Assembly (NCBI GenBank): GCA_014584635.1
Contig: JACTML010000088.1
Span: forward strand, 1-14,026
Source: Nitrosomonas eutropha
GTDB lineage: Bacteria > Pseudomonadota > Gammaproteobacteria > Burkholderiales > Nitrosomonadaceae
DNA length: 14,026 nucleotides
Direction: 5' to 3'
This document shows positions 1-7,181 of the stretch, in pieces. A program made the position numbers and the translations under genes. Below the pieces are notes generated by a model. It worked only from the letters and a program-made list of their open reading frames with translations, was not told where the DNA came from and did no database searches. Every line of letters starts with the position of its first letter. Position 1 is the first letter of the stretch.

Positions 1-42
1 AATCCTGTTTGAAAAGACACTCTTAAGCAAACCATTCCCAAG

Positions 43-79
43 TTGTGCACAAACTTATCCACAGGAATTGTGGACAAGT
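43..79. promoter_or_regulatory. Cluster of DnaA-box-like sites with inverted repeat
   Basis: TTATCCACA at 55-63 is an exact match to the strong DnaA-box consensus. TTGTGCACAA at 43-52 is a perfect palindrome that reads as a weak box on both strands. TGTGGACAA at 69-77 is a box on the opposite strand (TTGTCCACA). The second and third boxes lie in an inverted repeat of 11-bp arms (53-63 and 69-79, one mismatch) around a 5-nt loop. Three such sites in 35 bp are unlikely to be chance. They may bind DnaA upstream of the acylase gene or mark an origin-proximal element. Only one strong box is present, and no AT-rich unwinding element is obvious in the visible flank, so I do not call oriC. Confidence 0.5.
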
Positions 80-193
80 ACGGATGTGAGTGACGCGTGA
101 ATTTTAAAATAGCCGCTGTAACCGGTTTTTCGGAAAAAACCATACTCTGTACACTACGTGCATTTCACTTTGTTCACCTGAATTATTGCTGCC
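80..193 (+). other. Non-coding leader region upstream of the acylase gene
   Basis: No coding region is supported here. The stretch contains a short AT-rich palindrome (arms GGTTTTT at 124-130 and AAAAACC at 135-141, 4-nt loop). I see no clear -35/-10 pair and no Shine-Dalgarno sequence just before the ATG at 194. A promoter for the acylase must lie here or upstream of the window, but I cannot place it. Confidence 0.4.
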
Positions 194-2575
194 ATGCTGC
201 GCAAATTACTGATCTTTCTGCTGATTCTTACGATAACTATCCCGGCTACCGCGTGGCTGCTCCTTGAAGGCAGCCTGCCGATTTACCAGGGTGACCAACT
301 TCTTCCCGGATTGGCTGACCCGGTAGTCGTTGAACGGGACACTCTCGGCACAACAACACTCCATGCCCAAAACCGGCTTGATCTGGCGCGCGGTTTAGGT
401 TTTGTTCACGCACAGGAACGCTTCTTTGAAATGGATCTGATGCGGCGCAAGGCAGCTGGAGAACTGGCGGAGTTATTTGGTGCCGCCGCATTACCACTTG
501 ATCGCAAGGTGCGTGTCTACCGGATGCGCGCCCGCGCGCAATCATCCCTGCAGGAATTACCCTCTGATCAGGTTCGTTTGCTTGATGCATATCGCGATGG
601 CGTCAACGCCGGGCTAAACAACCTCAAAATCAGGCAGTTTGGTTACTTGCTTACACAAACAACGCCACAACCCTGGCGCAGTGAAGACAGTTTGCTGATT
701 GTGCTCGCCATGTATCTGACATTGCAGGAAAACAGTGTTAATCGCGAACCGGAATTATCATTGATGCATGCAGCTCTGCCGGAATCTGCCTATCGTTTTT
801 TGACTGCTGCTGGCGGAGAATGGGACGCTCCGCTGGATGGAAGCAAACTGGAATGGCCGCCCTACCCTCCGGCTGAAGATATGGACTTGCGCTCAGTTAA
901 TCAGCAGGTTTTATCAAACAATCACTTTCAGGAACTGCCCACAATCGGCAGTAATGCCTTTGCAGTCGGGGGCGATCTGGCCAATGGCGGCGCATTGATC
1001 GCCAACGATATGCACTTGTCACTGCGCGTCCCAAATTTGTGGTTTCGTACCCGCCTGACTTACCCGGATCTCTCGCACATTCATCAGAAAATTGACATCA
1101 CCGGAGTCAGTCTCCCTGGAACACCAGCTATCGTGGCTGGTTCCAATCGTCATATTGCCTGGGGATTCACCAACGCTTACGGAGATTTTGCTGACTGGAT
1201 CAGAATCAGGCTTGATCCGGATGATTCTTCCCGTTATGCAGCTCACGGCAAATGGAAAACTATCAAGGTATGGCAGGAAACATTGCATGTACATGGTGCG
1301 CCTGATGAAAAACTTGAGATCCGGGAAACTGAATGGGGGCCCATTCTCGCCAAAGATTATGACGGCATGCCTCTGGCGTTGATGTGGGCAGCTCTTCAGC
1401 CCGGCGCAATTAACCTTGATATCGTTGAACTGGAACAAACAGAACAGCTGGAAGCAGCAACCAAAATCGCACAAGGCATGGGCATTCCCGCACAAAATTT
1501 TATTGCAGGCAGCAGCAACGGCGATATCGCCTGGACAATTGCCGGCCGTATTCCCCTTCGCACGGGTGGATATGATGCCAGTCTGCCCGCGGATTGGAGC
1601 CAGCAGACGACCGGCTGGCAAAGCTGGCTGCCTGCGGATGAATATCCTCTGGTCATCAATCCGCCGGGATCGCGGCTGTGGAATGGAAATTCCAGAATGA
1701 TCGATGGCCCGCTGCTGCAAAAACTGGGAGACGGTGGATATGATCTTGGCGCACGCAGCCGGCAGATCCGCGATCAACTGCGCGCATACACTCATTTTTC
1801 ACCCAAAGAATTGCTTGCCATCCAGCTGGATGATCGTGCATTACTGCTTACCCGCTGGAAACAATTGCTGGAAGATATTTTGCAAAAAACGCCACCAGCC
1901 AGATGGAATCAGGAAATACAACAGGCTTTACGTGACTGGGACGGCCGCGCTTCATCTCAATCCGTCGCCTATCGTGTTGTACGCAGTTTTCGCCACGCCG
2001 TAATGGAACATCTGCTGAATGCCTTCACGGCGACAGTAAAACTTAAATATCCGGATTTTGAACTGCCACGCTTAAGCCAGGTTGAACACGCAATATGGAA
2101 GCTGATTCATCATCGCCCGCCACATTTGCTTCCTCCTGGTGATGCCAGCTGGGACGAGATGCTTGCTACGCGAGCGCGGCTGGTAGCAGAAAAACTGCAA
2201 TCCCAGCCAGGCGGTATTGCAGCACGCACTTGGGGCGAGGAAAACACGGCCGCCATTCAGCATCCTCTCAGCCGGGCTCTGCCGGCATGGATTGCGGCGT
2301 GGCTGAACATGCCAGCCGATCAGCTGCCCGGAGATCACCATATGCCTCGTGTTCAAACTCCCGATTTTGGAGCTTCCCTGCGCTTCGTGGTTTCACCCGG
2401 AGAAGAAGAAAAAGGTTATTTCCAAATGCCGGGAGGCCAGAGCGGTCATCCGCTCTCCCCTTACTACGGCAGCGGCCATGCTGACTGGGTAGCAGGAAAC
2501 GCCAGCCCGTTTTTGCCCGGGCCACCGCAGCAAACTTTATATCTTCACCCTGCTAAAATTAGGCTCAATCAATAA
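194..2575 (+). CDS. Penicillin acylase family protein (Ntn-hydrolase amidase)
   Basis: This 793-residue protein belongs to the penicillin G acylase/AHL acylase (S45) group, which hydrolyses amide bonds of acylated amines or N-acyl amino acids. Residues about 3-23 are a hydrophobic segment, so it is exported or anchored on the periplasmic face. The small-chain region (about 40-240) includes the family-like stretch GFVHAQERFFEMDLMRRKAAGE (69-90). The predicted autocatalytic cleavage lies before Ser253 in IGSNAFAV (251-258), which makes Ser253 the N-terminal nucleophile of the large chain. NDMHL (271-275) and SNRHIAWGFTNAYGD (317-331) match conserved large-chain motifs. The C-terminal GGQSGHPLSPYY stretch is also typical. 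Length is normal for the family, with no frameshift. The ATG at 194 lacks a clear ribosome binding site but gives a sensible leader. Family assignment is firm. The substrate cannot be read from sequence: beta-lactam, homoserine lactone or another acyl amide are all possible. Confidence 0.93.
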   Translation: MLRKLLIFLLILTITIPATAWLLLEGSLPIYQGDQLLPGLADPVVVERDTLGTTTLHAQNRLDLARGLGFVHAQERFFEMDLMRRKAAGELAELFGAAALPLDRKVRVYRMRARAQSSLQELPSDQVRLLDAYRDGVNAGLNNLKIRQFGYLLTQTTPQPWRSEDSLLIVLAMYLTLQENSVNREPELSLMHAALPESAYRFLTAAGGEWDAPLDGSKLEWPPYPPAEDMDLRSVNQQVLSNNHFQELPTIGSNAFAVGGDLANGGALIANDMHLSLRVPNLWFRTRLTYPDLSHIHQKIDITGVSLPGTPAIVAGSNRHIAWGFTNAYGDFADWIRIRLDPDDSSRYAAHGKWKTIKVWQETLHVHGAPDEKLEIRETEWGPILAKDYDGMPLALMWAALQPGAINLDIVELEQTEQLEAATKIAQGMGIPAQNFIAGSSNGDIAWTIAGRIPLRTGGYDASLPADWSQQTTGWQSWLPADEYPLVINPPGSRLWNGNSRMIDGPLLQKLGDGGYDLGARSRQIRDQLRAYTHFSPKELLAIQLDDRALLLTRWKQLLEDILQKTPPARWNQEIQQALRDWDGRASSQSVAYRVVRSFRHAVMEHLLNAFTATVKLKYPDFELPRLSQVEHAIWKLIHHRPPHLLPPGDASWDEMLATRARLVAEKLQSQPGGIAARTWGEENTAAIQHPLSRALPAWIAAWLNMPADQLPGDHHMPRVQTPDFGASLRFVVSPGEEEKGYFQMPGGQSGHPLSPYYGSGHADWVAGNASPFLPGPPQQTLYLHPAKIRLNQ

Positions 2576-2746
2576 AAAAACCAATCAAAACAATCTTATT
2601 GCATAGCTTTGACGCAACCGGAATATTGGCAAGTTACTGTTTCATTTCTGATTAACCTGATTTGGCTTAATATTTCCAGAAAGATGTCGATAAAATTTAC
2701 ACAGTTTAATGACAGCTTAACAGATGCTTTTTTCAAGGATAGCAGT
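2576..2746 (+). other. Intergenic region between acylase and prsR leader
   Basis: AT-rich, with no convincing ORF on either strand. No hairpin followed by a T-run is seen after the acylase stop. TTGGCA at 2626-2631 and TTGGCT at 2662-2667 recall the -24 half of a sigma54 promoter, but neither has GC at the required -12 distance. I could not place a sigma70 promoter with confidence either. Confidence 0.4.
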
Positions 2747-2818
2747 ATGCTGAAATCGGTTAAATTCCACCTGAATCTCATTATTTGCACCGAATCCACG
2801 GTGATAATCACGCTATGA
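2747..2818 (+). CDS. Possible 23-aa leader peptide upstream of prsR
   Basis: An ATG at 2747 is preceded by AAGGA (2735-2739) with 7-nt spacing, the best ribosome binding site in this gap. The frame runs 23 codons and ends at TGA 2816-2818, which overlaps the prsR ATG (2815) as ATGA. The peptide starts MLKSVKFHLN and ends in a hydrophobic stretch (STVIITL). No family is recognised. Its likely role, if translated, is to deliver ribosomes to the prsR start, which has only a weak GGTGA of its own. It could instead be chance, since a 23-codon frame is short. The SD spacing and exact ATGA junction are the supporting evidence. Confidence 0.4.
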   Translation: MLKSVKFHLNLIICTESTVIITL

Positions 2819-4173
2819 AAGCAAATGAAACGCAGAAAAAACTGCTCGTTATAGAAGATGATCCGGGGCTCCAGAAACAATTGCGCTGGAGTTTCGATGA
2901 TTGCAATGTAGCCGTTGCTTCTGATCGCGAAAGCGCACTGGTACAAATTCGCCGGCATGAACCCGCTGTTGTAACAATGGATCTTGGCTTGCCTCCTGAT
3001 CCAGACGGCGCAACGGAGGGTCTGGCAACATTACAGCAAATTCTCGCACTGGCCCCCGATACCAAGGTAATCGTGCTGACCGGCAACCAGAATCATGAAA
3101 ATGCCCTGAAAGCAATCGATATGGGCGCTTACGATTTTCATCAAAAACCTCTGGATGCGAATGTACTCAACCTGATTGTGAACCGGGCTTTTTATCTGCA
3201 TCGTCTGCAAAAGGAAAATTACAAATTACAGCAGACCGGTTCGATTTCATCTGTCCCCGGACTCGTTACAGGAGATCCGGGAATGATCAGGCTGTGCCAG
3301 CAAATTGAGCGCCTGGCATCTTCCGACGTTACAGTTGCATTGCTGGGAGAGAGCGGCACCGGCAAGGAGGTGCTGGCTAAAGCGCTGCACCAGCTCAGTA
3401 ACAGAAACAATAAACGCATGATCGCAGTAAATTGCGCGGCCATTCCGGAAACATTACTGGAAGCTGAGTTGTTTGGTTACGAAAAAGGAGCTTTTTCTGG
3501 AGCAGCCAAACAAACGCCAGGCAAAATTGAAACCGCGCAAGGGGGCACATTTTTTCTGGATGAAGTTGGAGATCTGCCGCTCTCATTACAGGCAAAATTA
3601 TTGCGATTCCTGCAGGAACGCGTTATCGAACGCCTCGGCGGCAGAGAAGAAATTCCGGTGGATGTTCGTATCGTCTGCGCAACCCATCAGGATTTAAAAA
3701 CAATGATTACAGCAGGAACTTTTCGTGAAGACCTGTTTTACCGTTTGTGTGAAATAAGCATTCAGATACCGCCTGTTCGTGAACGCATGGGGGATGCGGT
3801 ATTGCTCGCGCATCACTTTAAAAACCTGTTTCGCGTAAAAGAAAAACGTCAAACCCTCAACTTTAGTCAGGATGCACTGGATGCAATCAGCAATCACCCC
3901 TGGCCAGGAAATGTTCGTGAAATAGAAAACTGCATCAAACGTGCCGTTATCATGGCTGAAGGTTCGCAAATCACAGCGCTGGATCTGGGGTTAAAGTCGA
4001 CAGATACTCCTGAACAACCTGCCACCTTGCGCGAAGTTCGCGAGCAGGCAGAGTGTGAAGTGATTACCAGAGCACTGGCTCGGGTCAATGGTAACATCGC
4101 CAAGGCAGCAGAATTACTTGGCGTTACAAGACCAACGCTTTATGACCTGATGAACCGTTACGGACTCAAATAA
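2815..4173 (+). CDS. prsR: PEP-CTERM-box response regulator transcription factor PrsR
   Basis: This 452-residue sigma54-dependent activator is of the type paired with histidine kinase PrsK in PEP-CTERM/exosortase A bacteria, where it controls genes for exported PEP-CTERM proteins and exopolysaccharide. The receiver domain spans about 8-125, with acidic residues E14-D16, phosphoacceptor D56 (in VTMDLGLP), T89 and K111. The AAA+ domain (about 150-380) has Walker A GESGTGKE (178-185), Walker B GGTFFLDEVGDLP (243-255) and PWPGNVREIEN (362-372). The sigma54-contact loop reads GAFSGA (225-230) instead of the usual GAFTGA. A Fis-type helix-turn-helix occupies about 424-447. The ATG at 2815 is preferred over an in-frame TTG at 2785 because it fits the family start and overlaps the upstream short ORF. 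The ligase gene begins 39 bp after the stop with no terminator between, so the two are probably cotranscribed. No prsK lies next to it. Confidence 0.93.
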   Translation: MKANETQKKLLVIEDDPGLQKQLRWSFDDCNVAVASDRESALVQIRRHEPAVVTMDLGLPPDPDGATEGLATLQQILALAPDTKVIVLTGNQNHENALKAIDMGAYDFHQKPLDANVLNLIVNRAFYLHRLQKENYKLQQTGSISSVPGLVTGDPGMIRLCQQIERLASSDVTVALLGESGTGKEVLAKALHQLSNRNNKRMIAVNCAAIPETLLEAELFGYEKGAFSGAAKQTPGKIETAQGGTFFLDEVGDLPLSLQAKLLRFLQERVIERLGGREEIPVDVRIVCATHQDLKTMITAGTFREDLFYRLCEISIQIPPVRERMGDAVLLAHHFKNLFRVKEKRQTLNFSQDALDAISNHPWPGNVREIENCIKRAVIMAEGSQITALDLGLKSTDTPEQPATLREVREQAECEVITRALARVNGNIAKAAELLGVTRPTLYDLMNRYGLK

Positions 4174-4212
4174 ACTATAAAACTCGCTTTCCCTGTTAGC
4201 CATCAGCAAGCC

Positions 4213-5802
4213 ATGACTTCCCTCTTTCACGAACTGATTTATCAATCCGCTGACCGGAATACCAACACCACAGCGCTGATTGACCGCAAGCGGCATTTAT
4301 CTTATCCGGCACTGGCCGAAGCGGTGCAATCATTTGCTGGCGCTTTACATATATCGGGATTAAGCCGAGGGGAGCGTGTTGCTGTTTATCTTGAAAAACG
4401 GTTGGAAACAGTCATAGCCCTGTTTGGCGCATCTGCTGCTGGCGGTGCATTTGTGCCCGTTAATCCGTTGCTTAAAGCTGAACAGGTTGCTTACATTCTC
4501 AATGATTGTAATGTCAGAATACTGGTTACTTCAGCGGATCGGCTTAATTTGCTGAGTTCGGTACTGTCACAATGTCACGATTTGCATACTGTAATTACAG
4601 TCGATGAAGCACGAGAAACGCCACCCATCCCAGGACTTAATACCGTTTCATGGCAGCAGGCGCAAACCTCCTCTTCTGAAACCGTACATTTGCCACGCTG
4701 CATTGACAGCGATATGGCTGCAATTTTGTATACCTCCGGCAGTACCGGCAAACCCAAAGGAGTGGTCCTTTCTCACCGGAATCTGGTCACCGGCGCTAAA
4801 AGCGTTTCACAGTATCTGAATAATCAGGCAAGCGATCGTATCCTGGCGGTGTTGCCACTGAGCTTCGATTATGGATTAAACCAGCTGAACACCGCGTTTT
4901 ATGTAGGCGCCACCGCAGTATTGATGAACTACCTGTTACCACGGGATATTCTTTCCATTATCCAACGAGAACAAATTACCGGGCTGGCAGCGGTCCCGCC
5001 ACTATGGACACAGCTGGCACAATTGAACTGGCAGGATATATCGACACTGCGCTATATCACCAATTCCGGTGGTGCCATGCCACGGACTACCCTGGCACAT
5101 CTGCGCAAGGCACTTCCGGATACAGAAATTTTCCTGATGTACGGTTTGACAGAAGCCTTCCGTTCAACTTACCTGCCGCCCGCAGAAGTGGACATCCGCC
5201 CGGATTCCATGGGCAAGGCAATTCCCAACGTTGAAGTAATGGTGTTACGGGAAGATGGCTCTCATTGCGCCCCCGGTGAACCAGGCGAACTGGTACACCG
5301 GGGCCCGCTGGTGTCACTGGGCTACTGGAACGATCCGGCCAAAACAGCAGCTCGCTTTCGCCCGCTCAGCCCGTGTCAATCCGGACTGACTCTTCCTGAA
5401 CTGGCTGTCTGGTCAGGAGACACCGTACGGATGGACGAAGAAGGCTATTTGTATTTTATTGGCCGACGCGATGACATGATCAAAACTTCCGGCTACCGTG
5501 TCAGCCCGACAGAAATTGAAGAAGTTATCTATGCAACGGAAACTGTCTCCGAAGCTGCTGCATTTGGCGTGCCACACCCGACACTTGGCCAGGCAATTGT
5601 GATTGTTGCGGTTCCCAAAACGGGAATTGAGCTGAAAAAAGACAGCCTTGCGGAAGCTTGCAAAAATCACTTGCCTGCTTTTATGCAACCCGCCCTGATC
5701 GAGTTGCGACAAACCAGCCTGCCACGTAATCCAAACGGAAAAATTGATCGAAAAAATCTGGCTGGTGAATTTCAGCATGTTTTTCAGACGGAAGGAATAT
5801 GA
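4213..5802 (+). CDS. AMP-forming acyl-CoA ligase, exosortase A system-associated
   Basis: This 529-residue enzyme of the ANL superfamily adenylates a carboxylic acid with ATP and then transfers it to a thiol (CoA or a carrier protein). The phosphate-binding motif YTSGSTGKPKG is at 173-183, YGLTE at 310-314, and the hinge region with SGDTVRMDEEGY and GRRDDMIKTSGYRVSP at 401-432. The catalytic lysine is K510 in PNGKIDRK (507-514). All core motifs are intact and length is normal. It matches the family described as exosortase A-associated acyl-CoA ligase (TIGR03098), whose members in that setting adjoin a PLP decarboxylase, as here. The stop overlaps the decarboxylase start by 4 bp (ATGA), implying translational coupling. 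The ribosome binding site before the ATG at 4213 is weak. Substrate unknown; an amino acid or short acid is possible. Confidence 0.92.
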   Translation: MTSLFHELIYQSADRNTNTTALIDRKRHLSYPALAEAVQSFAGALHISGLSRGERVAVYLEKRLETVIALFGASAAGGAFVPVNPLLKAEQVAYILNDCNVRILVTSADRLNLLSSVLSQCHDLHTVITVDEARETPPIPGLNTVSWQQAQTSSSETVHLPRCIDSDMAAILYTSGSTGKPKGVVLSHRNLVTGAKSVSQYLNNQASDRILAVLPLSFDYGLNQLNTAFYVGATAVLMNYLLPRDILSIIQREQITGLAAVPPLWTQLAQLNWQDISTLRYITNSGGAMPRTTLAHLRKALPDTEIFLMYGLTEAFRSTYLPPAEVDIRPDSMGKAIPNVEVMVLREDGSHCAPGEPGELVHRGPLVSLGYWNDPAKTAARFRPLSPCQSGLTLPELAVWSGDTVRMDEEGYLYFIGRRDDMIKTSGYRVSPTEIEEVIYATETVSEAAAFGVPHPTLGQAIVIVAVPKTGIELKKDSLAEACKNHLPAFMQPALIELRQTSLPRNPNGKIDRKNLAGEFQHVFQTEGI

Positions 5803-7034
5803 CAACAATACCCCCCAAACATGCACCCATGACACAGTTTCCTGTAGAGGATCATTGCCTTGTTATTGGCGGTATTCCTCTTACACGCCTGGCTCAGCGT
5901 ATCGGAAGTACACCTTTTTATGCCTACGATCGCCAGCTGATTACTGCCCGCATACAGTCTCTCAGACAATCCCTGCCCCCGGAGATATTGCTGCACTATG
6001 CGATGAAAGCCAACCCGATGCCTGCTGTAGTACAACACCTGGCCGGACTGGTAGATGGAATTGATGTTGCTTCAGCCGGTGAAATGAAAATAGCACTGGA
6101 TGCAGGAGTGGCTGCGGAGAATATCAGCTTTGCCGGTCCGGGAAAAAATCGTCAGGAACTGGCCTGCGCTATTGCAGCGGGCATTATCATTAATGTGGAA
6201 TCTGAACACGAGCTGGAAACAATTGCCCAGCTGGGAAAAGAAACCGGTTTTCATCCCAGAATTGCCATACGGGTCAACCCCGATTTTGAACTGAAATCTT
6301 CCGGCATGAAAATGGGAGGCGGTTCCAAGCAGTTTGGTATTGACGCCGAACGCGTTCCGGCCGCATTGCAGCGCATTGCTCAACTCAAACTGGATCTGGA
6401 AGGATTACATATCTTTAGCGGTTCGCAGAATCTGAGAGTAGAAGCGATTCAGGAAGCACATGAAAAGACATTGCAGCTTGGTTTGCAGCTTGCTGCGCTT
6501 TCACCGGTTCCAATGCGTACGATTAATATTGGAGGGGGATTTGGCATTCCTTATTTTCCCGGTGAGAATCCACTCGATTTGCAAACCGTCGGCACCAATC
6601 TGCAACAGCTGCTGGCCGGGATTCCATCCTCTTTTTCGAATATCCGGTTCGTCATCGAACTGGGACGCTATATGGTGGCGGAAGCAGGCATTTATGTATG
6701 TCGCATACTGGAAAAAAAAATATCAAGAGGCCATACTTTTCTCATCACCAACGGTGGCCTGCATCATCACCTTGCTGCATCCGGTAATTTTGGCCAGGTT
6801 ATTCGCAAAAACTACCCGGTTACTATTGGCAACAAAATGAATGCGCTTGAAACTGAAGTTGTTTCAGTCGTCGGGCCGCTTTGTACACCCCTGGATTTGC
6901 TTGCCAACCAGATGGAGTTACCCAGAGCCGAACCCGGGGATCTGGTCGTTGTATTTCAATCTGGTGCTTATGGATTGACAGCCAGCCCAACCGCTTTCCT
7001 CGGCCACCCTGCTCCGCAGGAAGTTCTGGTCTAA
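5799..7034 (+). CDS. PLP-dependent decarboxylase, exosortase A system-associated
   Basis: This 411-residue fold-type III decarboxylase of the diaminopimelate/ornithine/arginine group removes the carboxyl group of an amino acid or an amino-acid-derived substrate. PLP would bind Lys70 in HYAMKANP (66-73). Also visible are HIFSGSQ (204-210), the phosphate-binding GGGFGIPY (245-252), ELGR (287-290, EPGR in many relatives), the active-site cysteine motif GPLCTPLD (359-366, Cys362) and GAYG (389-392). It fits the exosortase A-associated decarboxylase family (TIGR03099), which is typically encoded beside the AMP-forming ligase. The ATG at 5799 overlaps the ligase stop; AAGGA at 5792-5796 sits unusually close to it. 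A second in-frame ATG at 5829 is possible but has no better ribosome binding site. The protein is not expected to be simply LysA, given its neighbours, but its exact substrate is unknown. Confidence 0.92.
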   Translation: MTTIPPKHAPMTQFPVEDHCLVIGGIPLTRLAQRIGSTPFYAYDRQLITARIQSLRQSLPPEILLHYAMKANPMPAVVQHLAGLVDGIDVASAGEMKIALDAGVAAENISFAGPGKNRQELACAIAAGIIINVESEHELETIAQLGKETGFHPRIAIRVNPDFELKSSGMKMGGGSKQFGIDAERVPAALQRIAQLKLDLEGLHIFSGSQNLRVEAIQEAHEKTLQLGLQLAALSPVPMRTINIGGGFGIPYFPGENPLDLQTVGTNLQQLLAGIPSSFSNIRFVIELGRYMVAEAGIYVCRILEKKISRGHTFLITNGGLHHHLAASGNFGQVIRKNYPVTIGNKMNALETEVVSVVGPLCTPLDLLANQMELPRAEPGDLVVVFQSGAYGLTASPTAFLGHPAPQEVLV

Positions 7035-7181
7035 AAACAGATCCTGCCTGCTTCTTTAAGCGACAGCGTATACGAAATCAAATAATCCCCGATAACAGGT
7101 ACAATCAACCAGTTGAATATATTTGGATGTATTTATGCTAATTACATTCAAAAGCATAATTCGGAAAGATAAGGAGACAAT
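7035..7181 (+). other. Intergenic region upstream of the amidotransferase-like gene
   Basis: No ORF is supported. A strong ribosome binding site AAGGAG (7171-7176) lies 5 nt before the ATG at 7182. TTATGC (7133-7138) and GCATAA (7154-7159) form a short inverted repeat with a 15-nt spacer. TTGAAT (7113-7118) with TATGCT (7134-7139) is a possible but poorly spaced promoter. No terminator is seen after the decarboxylase, so read-through from the upstream genes is possible. Confidence 0.35.

Noticed and set aside
124..141. Perfect 7-bp AT-rich hairpin as a transcription terminator
   Set aside because: The stem is mostly A-T, with only two G-C pairs, and no T-run follows it, so it does not look like an intrinsic terminator.
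1019..1795. A 258-codon open frame on the - strand inside the acylase gene
   Set aside because: It lies wholly within a well-supported + strand gene with clear family motifs, and its translation resembles no family I know. It is a codon-bias shadow.
2626..2680. Possible sigma54 promoters (TTGGCA and TTGGCT words) upstream of prsR
   Set aside because: Both lack the GC dinucleotide at the fixed -12 spacing from the GG, so they do not meet the sigma54 rule.
2596..2958. A 120-codon - strand frame across the acylase-prsR gap
   Set aside because: It runs into the prsR receiver domain and shows no recognisable domain or ribosome binding site.
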